Part shown: positions 27,980 to 36,562 of the stretch, one piece after another | Layout: every line of letters starts with the position of its first letter | Position numbering within the stretch: the stretch's first letter is position 1 | Assembly: GCF_007991615.1 (NCBI RefSeq) | Contig: NZ_BJYR01000001.1 | Span: 186,001 to 250,000 of the forward strand | Direction: 5' to 3' | Origin: Novosphingobium sediminis | Lineage (GTDB): Bacteria > Pseudomonadota > Alphaproteobacteria > Sphingomonadales > Sphingomonadaceae | Length of the DNA stretch: 64,000 nucleotides | Notes under the pieces: generated by a model | What the model was told of the DNA's origin: nothing | Databases searched by the model: none | What the model saw: the letters and a program-made list of their open reading frames with translations, nothing else | Position numbers and translations under genes: made by a program

Positions 27980-28807
27980 ATGCTGGAACGCAAGGTAAAG
28001 ACCGTACGCGCGCTGGAACGCGGGCTCGATGTGCTGATCGAGGTGCAGGCCCGCCGCGCGGTGAGCCTGCATGAACTGCATCAGGCGCTCCAGCTGCCAA
28101 AGGCGACTTTGCTGCGCATGCTGCTCACTTTGGGGCGCAAGGGACTCATCTGGCAGCGCCTTGCGGATGGGGCCTATCTGCCGCATCTCGGGCCCGCCGC
28201 GCGCGGCACTGGCAGCGCCGTGGAGCATATTGCCGAGATCGCCTCGCCCTACATGAAGGCGCTTTCGACCAAAGTGGCGTGGCCTTCGGTGCTGGGTGTT
28301 CCGCGGCTCGATCACATGGAGATTCTGGAGACGAACAGCCCGCTGTTCCGGCTCGATTCGGCCATTCTCGGACCCGTTGGCGTCAAGCTTTCCTACATCC
28401 ATACCGCCACGGGCCGCGCCTATCTGGCGGCTTGCGATGAGCAGGAGCGCGAGGCGATCATCGCGCGGCTGCGCCCGAAGGATGCGGCGCCCGGGAGCGA
28501 GGACGACCTGCGCACCATTCTCGCCGAGACCCGCGATCGGGGCTATGCGCTGCGCGAACCGCTGCACCCCTGGCCAGACCGTTCGAAGCAGCTTGTGCTG
28601 CGGGATGGGCGGCGTTCGATGGCGGTTGCCATCATGGCGAACGGTGCCCCGATCGCGACGATCAATCTCACCTGGCCTGCCAAGCGGGGCACCGACGAGG
28701 CGGTGATGCATCGCCACCTTGAGGCGCTGCATCAGACCGCGCAGGCGATCGGCCGGGCAGTTGCCACTCAATCGGTGGGCGCTCCGCTTGCAGGAAATGC
28801 TGTCTGA
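27980..28807 (+). CDS. IclR-family transcriptional regulator
   Basis: A 275-residue regulator. The N-terminal winged helix reads VRALERGLDVLIEVQ, then LHELHQALQLPKATLLRML. The C-terminal effector domain includes VKLSYIHTATGRAYLAACDE, a typical IclR core. IclR proteins often regulate aromatic catabolism in response to a pathway compound. It lies between the minus-strand carboxylase operon and the plus-strand MDR-VOC-MFS genes, with related candidate operators on both sides, so it is the likely regulator of both. Confidence 0.92.
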   Translation: MLERKVKTVRALERGLDVLIEVQARRAVSLHELHQALQLPKATLLRMLLTLGRKGLIWQRLADGAYLPHLGPAARGTGSAVEHIAEIASPYMKALSTKVAWPSVLGVPRLDHMEILETNSPLFRLDSAILGPVGVKLSYIHTATGRAYLAACDEQEREAIIARLRPKDAAPGSEDDLRTILAETRDRGYALREPLHPWPDRSKQLVLRDGRRSMAVAIMANGAPIATINLTWPAKRGTDEAVMHRHLEALHQTAQAIGRAVATQSVGAPLAGNAV

Positions 28808-28832
28808 TCAGGTGCTTGCGCAAAGCTTCGGC

Positions 28833-28904
28833 TGACTATTGCACCATGTGAAATCTGTTTGTGTTACTGATTAAATCAGCGCCTTCCTGTGCGACTATCG
28901 CACA
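28833..28904. promoter_or_regulatory. Candidate IclR operators ahead of the MDR-VOC-MFS genes
   Basis: TGACTATTGCACCA (28833-28846) repeats the element found on the other side of the regulator. Further on, TGTGCGA (28888-28894), CTA, TCGCACA (28898-28904) is a perfect 7-bp inverted repeat. It shares GACTATYGCAC with the first element and ends 23 bases before the next ATG. This position suits repression or ligand-controlled activation of the downstream genes. Confidence 0.5.
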
Positions 28905-28927
28905 TCACAAAATGGGAGGGTTGAGGC

Positions 28928-29941
28928 ATGCGGCAGTGGGTGATCCGGGCAGGCGCGTCGTCGCTGGACGACATGACCTTGCGCGATGCGCCCGAACCGC
29001 AGGCGGGCCCTGGCGAAGTGCTGGTGCGGGTGCGCGCTTGCTCGCTCAACTTCCGTGACCAGATCATCCCGCAAGGGCTCTACATGGGCGGCACCGTGGC
29101 GATGGATACCGTGCCGCTTTCCGATGGCGCGGGCGAAGTTGTCGCGGTTGGTGCGGGTGTCACCTCGGTGAAGCCGGGCGACCGCGTCGCCGGAACGTTC
29201 TTCCAGAACTGGCTCGATGGACCGCCCAATCCGGCTGCTGGCCCTGCGCTTGGTGCCCCGCCGGCAACCGGCATGTTGCAGGATCTGGTCGTCCTGCCCG
29301 AACACGGTGTCGTGCCGCTGGCGCAAAGCCTCTCGTTCGAGGAAGCGGCCTGTCTTCCTTGCGCCGGTGTCACCGCATGGAATGCGCTGATGGAAGGGCC
29401 GCATCCGGTCCGTGCAGGAGAAAGCGTGCTCGTGCTTGGCACCGGCGGCGTTTCGCTGCTGGCCCTGCAGATTGCGAAGGCGGCGGGTGCCAAGGTGATC
29501 GCAACCAGTTCATCGGATGAGAAACTGGCCCGTGTGAAGCTGCTCGGTGCGGACGAGGCGATCAACTATCGTGAAGTACCCGAATGGGGTGCGGCAGCGG
29601 CGAAGCTGGCTGGCGGCGGCGTCGATCATGTCGTCGAGGTCGGCGGCGCGGGGACGCTGGCGCAGAGTATCGCGGCGGTCGGTTTTAACGGCGAGATCGC
29701 GCTGATCGGCGTGCTGACGCGCGAGGGCAATACCAATCCGCATGGCCTGATGTTCAAGGGCGGCTCGATCCGCGGCATTTTCGTCGGTTCGCGCGGGATG
29801 GCGAGCCGGCTCCACAGCTTCATCGACACGCACGGCATCAAGCCGGTGATCGACCGCACGTTCGGCATTGAGCAGGCCATCGATGCCTACCGTTACCAGT
29901 CATCGAGCGCCTTGTTCGGCAAGGTCGTGATTACGCTCTAG
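28928..29941 (+). CDS. Zinc-free MDR-family NAD(P)-dependent alcohol dehydrogenase/quinone oxidoreductase
   Basis: A 337-residue medium-chain dehydrogenase/reductase. The N-terminal GroES-like domain has GEVLVRVRACSLNFRDQ and PLSDGAGEVVAVGAGVTSVKPGDRV. The Rossmann part has VLVLGTGGVSLLALQIAKAAGAKVIAT. The catalytic zinc cysteines and the four-cysteine structural loop are absent, so it is the zinc-independent branch. GGGAGG precedes the ATG by a few bases. It is the first gene after the IclR operators. Its substrate is unknown; reduction of an unsaturated or keto side chain would fit the island. Confidence 0.88.
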   Translation: MRQWVIRAGASSLDDMTLRDAPEPQAGPGEVLVRVRACSLNFRDQIIPQGLYMGGTVAMDTVPLSDGAGEVVAVGAGVTSVKPGDRVAGTFFQNWLDGPPNPAAGPALGAPPATGMLQDLVVLPEHGVVPLAQSLSFEEAACLPCAGVTAWNALMEGPHPVRAGESVLVLGTGGVSLLALQIAKAAGAKVIATSSSDEKLARVKLLGADEAINYREVPEWGAAAAKLAGGGVDHVVEVGGAGTLAQSIAAVGFNGEIALIGVLTREGNTNPHGLMFKGGSIRGIFVGSRGMASRLHSFIDTHGIKPVIDRTFGIEQAIDAYRYQSSSALFGKVVITL

Positions 29942-29975
29942 CGAGCAAGCGCCTGACCGAAAAACAGCGGCGGGC

Positions 29976-30548
29976 ATGAAGGAAGGGGATCGAGAGGCAA
30001 TGGCGCAGGCACTGGGCTTTGGACAACGCATCGGGGGCGTGGTGCAGACTGCGTTCGTCGTTGCCGACATCCGCGCCGCGATCTCTCATTTCCAGCGCGA
30101 CCTCGGGGCAGGGCCGTTCTACCTGCTCGATCATTTTCTGGGCGAAGGGCAGATCTATCGCGGTGCGCCTTCCGAGGCCGATGTCGCCATTGCGATGGGC
30201 TTTGCCGGGCACATGCAGATCGAACTCATCCAGCCGCTGGATGATCATCCGTCCGTTTATCGTGAAGTGATCGAGCAGCGCGGCTACGGCTTCCACCATT
30301 TCGGCATCGCGTTCGAGGACGTCGACGCTGCGCTGCCCGATTATCTCGATCGCGGCCACGCATTGGCTTTCCGCGCGCCGGTGCCGACCGGTGGCTCGGT
30401 CGCATATCTGGACAACATCGATCCTGCGGGGCCGGGTTTCCTCGAGCTGATCCCGGCAACCGAGGGCATGAACATGTTTTTCACCGCGCAATGGCAAGCG
30501 GCGCAGGACTGGGATGGCAGGACCGATCCCGTGAGGCCGTTCCTGTGA
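29976..30548 (+). CDS. VOC (glyoxalase/dioxygenase superfamily) protein
   Basis: A 190-residue protein of the vicinal oxygen chelate fold. VVQTAFVVADIRAAISHFQR begins the first half and IEQRGYGFHHFGIAFEDVDA the second. Candidate metal ligands include the histidines of GFHHFGI and the Glu of FLELIPATEG. Such proteins include extradiol dioxygenases, epimerases and lyases. Its function is not identifiable. ATG 29976 adds a short polar leader; ATG 30000 (MAQALGFG) is an alternative. Its stop overlaps the MFS start (GTGA). Confidence 0.82.
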   Translation: MKEGDREAMAQALGFGQRIGGVVQTAFVVADIRAAISHFQRDLGAGPFYLLDHFLGEGQIYRGAPSEADVAIAMGFAGHMQIELIQPLDDHPSVYREVIEQRGYGFHHFGIAFEDVDAALPDYLDRGHALAFRAPVPTGGSVAYLDNIDPAGPGFLELIPATEGMNMFFTAQWQAAQDWDGRTDPVRPFL

Positions 30549-31777
30549 GCGGCGCGCAGCAACGCGCGAGTGGTGGCTATCAGGCCTGGGTTGTCGGGCT
30601 GCTGAGCCTCAACTTTGGCATCCTGTTTTTCGATCGCAATGCGCTCAACTTCCTGATGCCCTATGTGCAGCCCGATCTGCACTTGTCGAACACGCAGGTT
30701 GGCATGTTCAGCTCGGCACTGTCGTTGACCTGGGCGCTCTCGGGTCTTGCGGTTGGGCGGATTTCGGACAAGCTCGGTTCGAAGAAACCGGTGGTCGTCG
30801 TCGCGACGATTGCGTTCTGCTTGTGCTCGTTCGCATCGGGTCTTGCCTCATCGTTCTTCATGCTGCTCGGTGCGCGCCTGCTGATGGGCGCGGCGGAAGG
30901 CGGCGTGATGCCGGTCAGCCATTCGATGATCGTCAGCGAAGTCGCGCCCGAGCGGCGCGGTCTTGCGATGGGCGTGGCGCAGAACCTTGGTTCGAACCTG
31001 CTTGGTTCGGGCCTTGCGCCGCTGCTGCTGGTGCCGGTTGCTGCCACTTATGGATGGCGTGAGGGCTTCTATCTGGCCGCCGCGCCGGGCCTCATCACCG
31101 CGATCCTGATCTGGTTCACCTTGCGCGAACCGCCCGCCGAAACCCACGATGATGCGCAGCCCAAGGTGCCGCTCTCGGAAGCGTTTCGCCACCGCAACGT
31201 CGTGCTCTGCGCGATCATTTCGGTGCTGCTCGTTTCGTACCTCGTGGTGTGCTGGGCGTTCATGCCGCTCTACCTCACCAAGGTGCGCGGTTTCGCGCCC
31301 GAGACGATGGGCTGGCTGATGGCGACGCTCGGCCTCTCTGCGGGGCTGGGCAGCTTCGTTGTTCCCGCGATTTCGGATGCCATTGGCCGCCGCCCGGTGA
31401 TGATCGGGTTTGCGTTTCTTGGCGTGATCCTGCCGCTGGGCGGGCTCTACTACACCGGTTCGGCGTGGGTGCTGGCGGCGATCTTCTTCTTCGGATGGGG
31501 GCTCAACGGGCTGTTCCCGATGTTCATGGCGACGATCCCGTCCGAGTCCGTCGACCCGCGCCTGACCGCGACACTGACCGGTGTCGTGATGGGCACCGGC
31601 GAAGTTCTGGGCGGGGTGCTCAGCCCCTTCCTCGCCGGCGCGCTTGCCGATGTCTACGGCCTGTCTGCCGCGCTCTGGCTGATGCTCGCGCTGTGCATCC
31701 TTGCCGGGATCTGCGCGCTTGGCCTTGTCGAATCCGCCCCGCGCGTCGTCGCCCGCCGCGCTCCCGTTCCCGCCTGA
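30545..31777 (+). CDS. MFS transporter (ACS/hexuronate-like group)
   Basis: A 410-residue major facilitator protein with about 12 helices, starting at GTG 30545 inside the VOC stop codon. The first-loop motif RISDKLGSKKPVV and the motif SHSMIVSEVAPERRGLAMG are of the type seen in anion:cation symporters for organic acids. PLYLTKVRGFAPETMGWLM in the second half also fits. It is likely the inner-membrane uptake step for the island's phenolic or acidic substrate, working after the TonB receptor. The specific substrate is inferred only from context. Confidence 0.87.
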   Translation: MSGAQQRASGGYQAWVVGLLSLNFGILFFDRNALNFLMPYVQPDLHLSNTQVGMFSSALSLTWALSGLAVGRISDKLGSKKPVVVVATIAFCLCSFASGLASSFFMLLGARLLMGAAEGGVMPVSHSMIVSEVAPERRGLAMGVAQNLGSNLLGSGLAPLLLVPVAATYGWREGFYLAAAPGLITAILIWFTLREPPAETHDDAQPKVPLSEAFRHRNVVLCAIISVLLVSYLVVCWAFMPLYLTKVRGFAPETMGWLMATLGLSAGLGSFVVPAISDAIGRRPVMIGFAFLGVILPLGGLYYTGSAWVLAAIFFFGWGLNGLFPMFMATIPSESVDPRLTATLTGVVMGTGEVLGGVLSPFLAGALADVYGLSAALWLMLALCILAGICALGLVESAPRVVARRAPVPA

Positions 31778-31802
31778 CCTCGCTGCAAAGGACGCCCCCG
31801 CC

Positions 31803-32735
31803 ATGACAGCAGTGCAGAAATTCGCCACCGAAGGAATTGCCCCGCCCGAACGGCTCGCGTTCTGGAACGAGCTGGTCGACCGCGTCTACAGCGGCACGTA
31901 CGTCAAGAGCAGAAGCGGTGATTTCAGCGGTGAGATGTGGACCTGGCAGGTCGGCGATCTTGCCATGATCCGCCCGCGTTCGACGGCATCGTTCGTCGGC
32001 CGCGATCCGCGCTATACTGCGGACGAGCGGCTGATCCTGCACCTCCAGTGCCGCGGCTCCAGCAGCCACCGCCAGAGCGGAACCGAGACCTTGCTCGGCG
32101 CCGGAGACTTCGTGATCGCCTCCCCGCATGAGGCCTACGCGATCGACCTTGCCGCACACGAACTGCTGGTGGTCGAATTCCCCCGTGCGCCGCTGGCGGA
32201 GCGTTTTCCCGGGATCGATGATGCTCTGCGCCAGCGCATGAGCGGGGAAACGCCGGGTGCGCGGGTGTTCCACGATTTTCTCTTGTCGCTGTGGCGACAG
32301 AGCCAGCAAGGCTTTGCCGATCCCGACTGGCAGGATGGGGTGAGCCAGGTGTTCTATGACCTCGTCGCGCTCGCCATGCGCGGTGCGACCCGTCCTGATG
32401 CCGCAGCGCCTGCCGCAGATAGTGCGCTGCACCGCCGCGTGCTCGGGATTGTCGAGGCGCAACTGGCCGATCCGGCCCTGCGCACGCTCAGCCTTGCTTC
32501 GGCTTGCGGCGCGTCGGTGCGGACGATCCAGAACCTGTTTGCCGGCATGGGCACCACGCCGAGCGCCTACATCCTCGAGCGCCGCCTCGCCCGGGCTGCC
32601 GAGCGCCTTGCCGCAGCGCCGGGCGCAAGCATAACCGAAGTCGCCTTTGATCTGGGCTTCAACGATAGCGCCTACTTCGCGCGGGCTTTCCGCCAGCGCT
32701 TTGGCGTTTCACCACGTGAATGGCGGCGCAAATAG
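31803..32735 (+). CDS. AraC-family transcriptional regulator
   Basis: A 310-residue regulator with an N-terminal AraC-binding-like domain (ILHLQCRGSSSHRQSG and ASPHEAYAIDLAAHELLVVE) and a C-terminal double helix-turn-helix ending VAFDLGFNDSAYFARAFRQR and FGVSPREWRR. It belongs to the AraC_binding_2 group common in aromatic catabolic clusters. It lies 25 bases after the MFS gene and 138 bases before the TonB receptor on the same strand, so it may activate the receptor-cupin operon. The ATG at 31803 is preceded by a weak ribosome site. Confidence 0.9.
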   Translation: MTAVQKFATEGIAPPERLAFWNELVDRVYSGTYVKSRSGDFSGEMWTWQVGDLAMIRPRSTASFVGRDPRYTADERLILHLQCRGSSSHRQSGTETLLGAGDFVIASPHEAYAIDLAAHELLVVEFPRAPLAERFPGIDDALRQRMSGETPGARVFHDFLLSLWRQSQQGFADPDWQDGVSQVFYDLVALAMRGATRPDAAAPAADSALHRRVLGIVEAQLADPALRTLSLASACGASVRTIQNLFAGMGTTPSAYILERRLARAAERLAAAPGASITEVAFDLGFNDSAYFARAFRQRFGVSPREWRRK

Positions 32736-32803
32736 GTCGAATTGCGCTTTAGTCCTGATCGCCTTGCGCTCCAGTGCAAGCCGGTCGGTCCGAAGCGGCG
32801 TAA

Positions 32804-32815
32804 GCATACGAATGC
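32804..32815. promoter_or_regulatory. LacI-type half-palindrome ahead of the phenolic-island TonB receptor
   Basis: GCATACGAATGC matches the core GCATACGTATGC found ahead of the maltodextrin genes and zwf at 11 of 12 positions. It lies 58 bases before the receptor ATG. The same 11-mer GCATACGAATG occurs at 46726-46736 before the sugar transporter. It may mean this receptor is under a LacI-family regulator. Confidence 0.4.
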
Positions 32816-32873
32816 GCATGTCCGTCCGTCCTCCGGACGAAACGGTCAGTGACATTTTTACAGGGAGAGCAAC

Positions 32874-35399
32874 ATGAGACGAACAACGGTATCGCTTGCC
32901 GTGCTCGCCGCAGCGCTGGGCACACCGGCCTTCGCGCAAAGCGCACCGCAGGCCCAGGCTGAAGCCGCGCCCGAAGGCGGCATCGCGGAAATCGTCGTGA
33001 CGGCGCAGAAGCGCGCGGAAAACGTGCAGGACGTGCCGATCGCGATCACGGCGTTTACCTCGAATGCGCTGCAGGAGCGCGCGGTCACCAGCGTTGCGGC
33101 GCTGTCCAATCTTGCGCCCAACGTGACGCTGGACGCCGGCACGCCCTTCTCGGGTTCGACGGCGGTGCTTTCGGCCTATATCCGCGGCATCGGCGCAAAC
33201 GACTTTGCGTTCAACATCGATCCGGGCGTGGGCATCTACCTCGACGGCGTCTACCTCGCCCGCTCGGTCGGCGCGAACCAGGACCTGCCGGACGTCGAGC
33301 GCATCGAAGTGCTCAAGGGCCCGCAGGGTACGCTCTTCGGCCGCAATACCATCGGCGGCGCGATCTCGATCGTCACGCATGATCCGGGCAAGGAATTCCG
33401 CTTCGTCGGTGACGTCACTGTCGGCCGCTTCAGCCTCGTCCAGACGCGCGGCACGGTCGACCTGCCGATTGCCGACGGCCTCGGCGCTTCGGTCAGCTTC
33501 TCGACCAAGAACCGCAGCGGCTACCTCCAGCGCATCGCGTATCCGGGGGCCAGCAACTACGCCTCGACGAACATCCAGAACTACAAGGCTGCCGGCTACA
33601 ACAACGCCGGGCTCGGCACTGAAGGCGGCGACGGCAACTGGAACCTGCGCGGCAAGCTGAAGTACGACAAGGGTCCGTTCACCGCGACCCTCTCTGCCGA
33701 CTACACCAACGTCGATCAGAGCCAGATCGCCAACACGCTCATCAAGACCACGCCGGCGGTCTTTGCGGGCACCTACAACTGCGCGATCATCGCTTCGTCG
33801 ACCGACTGCGGCGGCGGCCCGCCCGCTTTTGCCTATATCGGTGGCATCGGCGGCCTGAACTCGATCTTCGACAACCCGACCGTCTACGGCGTCAATGTCG
33901 ATGCGGATCCCAAGAACAACCGCCTGCCTTATGATGATCGCTTCCTGACCGGCGACATCGACAAGAGCTATGCCAACGGCAACAACTACTCGAAGCTGAA
34001 GTCCTACGGCGGCTCGCTGACACTGCAGTATGACCTCAGCGATTCGATCACGCTGAAGTCGATCACCGGCTACCGCGAACTGCACTGGAACGTGGGCACC
34101 GACCTCGACGGGTCGCCGCTCAACTTCCTGCACACCAGCTTCACCACCGACCAGTGGCAGTTCAGCCAGGAGCTCCAGCTCCTCGGCAATGCCATGGACA
34201 AGAAGCTCAACTACGTGCTCGGCGCCTACTTCTTCAAGGAAGCGGGCAACCTGCACGACTACGTGACCTTCGCGGAAGGCCTGCTGCAGGTCGATGGTCC
34301 GAACAATCTCTCGACCAAGAACTACGCGTTCTTCGGTCAGGTGGATTACAAGTTCAACGACATGTTCGGCATCACGCTAGGCGGCCGCTACACGCACGAG
34401 GACAAGGAATTCGAAGGCTTCCAGTCCGACGCCAACGGCCTCACCTACAAGATCCTGAACTTCCTCGCCGGGATCGGAGCCGGCCCGCCAGCTTGCGCCA
34501 ACATCGATCCGATCAGCGACGATTGCCGCATTGCCGCCGGGTTCCCGAACCAGGGCCAGCCGCTTCGCTACTACGTCGCGGGTGTGCAGAAGAAGAAGTT
34601 CAACAACTTCGCGCCCAAGGTCGGTCTCCAGTTCCACCCGAACGACGACGTGATGGTCTATGCCAGCTGGTCGAAGGGCTACAAGACCGGTGGCTGGACG
34701 ACGCGCCTCTCCAACCCGCTGCCCTATGCTCCGGGCTTCGGTGAGGAAAAGGCGACCACGTATGAACTGGGTGTCAAGTCGACCCTGCTCGACCGCCGCC
34801 TCCAGATCAACGCGGCGGTGTTCCAGACCGACTACAAGGGCATCCAGCTGAACTTCCAGCAGGGCGTCTCGCCGACCATCCAGAACGCGGGCGATGCCAA
34901 GATCAAGGGTTTCGAGGTCGAAGTGACCGCGGCGCCGGTCGATGGCTTCACCCTCACGGGTTCTGTTGGTTACCTCGATGCCAAGTACACCTCGGTCCTC
35001 GGGCCGGCACAGGTTGCCGCAAACCCGTTCCAGGCCGGCGTGTTCCCGGGCGGAGAGCTGCCCAAGACGCCGAAGTGGAAGTTCAACATCAGTCCGCGTT
35101 ACGAGGCGAAGTTCGAGAACGGCAGCAAGCTGATCTTCGTGGCGGACTTCACCCACTCGACCTCGCTGTGGAACGATACCGAGCGTGCCTATCTGCTGCA
35201 GCGTGCGGCGACGGACATCCTCAACGGTTCGATCACCTACAAGGAGCCGGGCGAGCACTGGGATCTGACTGTCGGCGGGACCAACCTCACCGACACCCGC
35301 TATCTGGTGACCGGACAGGCCCAGATCGCCGGTGGCCAGTTCTACGGCACCTACAGCCGTCCGCGTGAGTGGTACGCGCGGCTTGGCGTGAAGTTCTGA
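32874..35399 (+). CDS. TonB-dependent outer-membrane receptor
   Basis: An 841-residue outer-membrane transporter. The signal peptide ends AFAQ (about residue 22), followed by a TonB box-like EIVVTAQKR (39-47), a plug domain with VERIEVLKGPQGTLFGRNTIGG, and a long beta-barrel ending in GVKF with a C-terminal Phe. It is likely the entry port for the substrate of the oxygenase genes that follow. A hairpin separates it from the first cupin gene. Sphingomonads use such receptors for aromatic lignin-derived compounds as well as sugars, so the ligand is unresolved. Confidence 0.92.
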   Translation: MRRTTVSLAVLAAALGTPAFAQSAPQAQAEAAPEGGIAEIVVTAQKRAENVQDVPIAITAFTSNALQERAVTSVAALSNLAPNVTLDAGTPFSGSTAVLSAYIRGIGANDFAFNIDPGVGIYLDGVYLARSVGANQDLPDVERIEVLKGPQGTLFGRNTIGGAISIVTHDPGKEFRFVGDVTVGRFSLVQTRGTVDLPIADGLGASVSFSTKNRSGYLQRIAYPGASNYASTNIQNYKAAGYNNAGLGTEGGDGNWNLRGKLKYDKGPFTATLSADYTNVDQSQIANTLIKTTPAVFAGTYNCAIIASSTDCGGGPPAFAYIGGIGGLNSIFDNPTVYGVNVDADPKNNRLPYDDRFLTGDIDKSYANGNNYSKLKSYGGSLTLQYDLSDSITLKSITGYRELHWNVGTDLDGSPLNFLHTSFTTDQWQFSQELQLLGNAMDKKLNYVLGAYFFKEAGNLHDYVTFAEGLLQVDGPNNLSTKNYAFFGQVDYKFNDMFGITLGGRYTHEDKEFEGFQSDANGLTYKILNFLAGIGAGPPACANIDPISDDCRIAAGFPNQGQPLRYYVAGVQKKKFNNFAPKVGLQFHPNDDVMVYASWSKGYKTGGWTTRLSNPLPYAPGFGEEKATTYELGVKSTLLDRRLQINAAVFQTDYKGIQLNFQQGVSPTIQNAGDAKIKGFEVEVTAAPVDGFTLTGSVGYLDAKYTSVLGPAQVAANPFQAGVFPGGELPKTPKWKFNISPRYEAKFENGSKLIFVADFTHSTSLWNDTERAYLLQRAATDILNGSITYKEPGEHWDLTVGGTNLTDTRYLVTGQAQIAGGQFYGTYSRPREWYARLGVKF

Positions 35400-35414
35400 G
35401 CTGAGTGAAACAGG

Positions 35415-35440
35415 GGGCGGGTGCCGGAAGGTTCCCGCCC
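35415..35440 (+). promoter_or_regulatory. Hairpin after the TonB receptor stop codon
   Basis: GGGCGGG (35415-35421) pairs perfectly with CCCGCCC (35434-35440) around a 12-base loop, 15 bases after the receptor stop and 23 bases before the next ATG. There is no T-run, so it is not a clear intrinsic terminator. It could protect receptor mRNA or reduce read-through into the cupin genes. Confidence 0.5.
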
Positions 35441-35463
35441 TACTGGCAAGTGGAGAGAGAAAA

Positions 35464-35997
35464 ATGCCTGAAACCGCCCACTCCGAGTTCTGGAAAGGCA
35501 TCAAGCCGGTCGAGAAGGTCTTCCGGGAAGGCGGGCTTCCCGAAGTCTACATGTCCAAGATCGCCGAGGGTGACGAGCGCTACTGGGTTCCGATCAGCGA
35601 GACGGTGAGCTCCAAGCCCGTCTGGATCAGCCCGACCAAGAACATGTGGGCCGATGTGCTCATGTCGAAATCCGCTGGCCTCGTGAACCGTCACTATCAC
35701 CCGCACCCGATCTGGGCCTACACGATCAGCGGCAAGTGGGCCTATCTCGAGCATGACTGGACCGCGACCGCGGGCGATTTCATCTACGAGACGCCGGGCG
35801 AGAGCCACACGCTGGTCTGCTATGAGCACGAAGATCCGATGAAGGTGTTCTTCGTCGTCTCCGGCCCGCTGATGTGGCTGGATGATGATGGCAACACCAC
35901 CGGCCACTTCGATGTGTTTGACTACATCAAGAACGCGCGCGAGCATTACGACCGGGTCGGCATCGGCGCCGACTATGTCGATACGCTTATCCGCTGA
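35464..35997 (+). CDS. Cupin of the 2,4'-dihydroxyacetophenone dioxygenase family, copy 1
   Basis: A 177-residue single-domain cupin. Metal-site residues are arranged as in 2,4'-dihydroxyacetophenone dioxygenase (DAD): NRHYHPHP gives His77 and His79, the second strand gives Glu96 (AYLEHDW), and the third motif gives His115 (ETPGESHTL). DAD cleaves the aryl-ketone C-C bond of dihydroxyacetophenone to give 4-hydroxybenzoate and formate. The copy also has an extra His81. It is the most divergent of three tandem relatives. Whether it cleaves this exact substrate is unproven. Confidence 0.8.
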   Translation: MPETAHSEFWKGIKPVEKVFREGGLPEVYMSKIAEGDERYWVPISETVSSKPVWISPTKNMWADVLMSKSAGLVNRHYHPHPIWAYTISGKWAYLEHDWTATAGDFIYETPGESHTLVCYEHEDPMKVFFVVSGPLMWLDDDGNTTGHFDVFDYIKNAREHYDRVGIGADYVDTLIR

Positions 35998-36012
35998 AGA
36001 GGAGCGCCCGAA

Positions 36013-36549
36013 ATGAACGTGATGACTGCACCGCCTTCGTCCAAGAAGGAAATCGTCGATGTCGGCTTTGCCCACCGCGAACTCGTCGCGCGCCTGAGCC
36101 CGGGCGGCCGCTATATCGATGCGCAGACCGACGTTGACAGTCCGTGGGTGCCCTTCGGCGAAAACGCCGCGATCAAGCACCTCGCGTTCGACGTGCGGCA
36201 GGGCATCTTCTCCAACATCCTGTGGGTCAAGGGCCCCGGCGTTGTCGGGACGCATCTCCATCGCGGTACGATCGTCATGGTCTGCCTCGAAGGCAGTGTT
36301 CGCTATCTGGAGTATGATTGGGTTGCCTCGCCCGGCGGCCTGATCCTCGAGGTTCCGGGCGAGAGCCACACCCTCGTCACCGAGCACCCCGAAGGCGTGA
36401 AGCTGTTCGGGTGGATGCAGGGCCCGATCGAGTTCTACGACGAGAACGGCAACTACGCCGACACCTCGGACGTCTGGTGGTTCATCAACCACTACGAGAC
36501 CTACTGCCGCGAAAACGACATTCCCATCAATCCCAAGCTCTATCTCTGA
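36013..36549 (+). CDS. Cupin of the 2,4'-dihydroxyacetophenone dioxygenase family, copy 2
   Basis: A 178-residue cupin starting MNVMTAPPSSKKEIVDVG. The metal site is GTHLHRG (His-x-His), SVRYLEYDW (Glu) and EVPGESHTL (His). It shares long stretches with copy 3, including SPWVPFGENAAIKHLAFDVR, NILWVKGPGV and DVWWFINHYETYCRENDIPI, so these two arose by a recent duplication. AGAGGAG precedes the ATG. The protein may be a subunit of a mixed oligomer or act on a different chain-length ketone. The N-terminal 10 residues are poorly conserved and could be a late start. Confidence 0.8.
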   Translation: MNVMTAPPSSKKEIVDVGFAHRELVARLSPGGRYIDAQTDVDSPWVPFGENAAIKHLAFDVRQGIFSNILWVKGPGVVGTHLHRGTIVMVCLEGSVRYLEYDWVASPGGLILEVPGESHTLVTEHPEGVKLFGWMQGPIEFYDENGNYADTSDVWWFINHYETYCRENDIPINPKLYL

Positions 36550-36562
36550 GGGACCGCCAGCC

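Noticed and set aside
27837..28100. N-terminal extension of the Tm-1-like gene
   Set aside because: It would run through the divergent operator region and the IclR start, and has no conserved residues.
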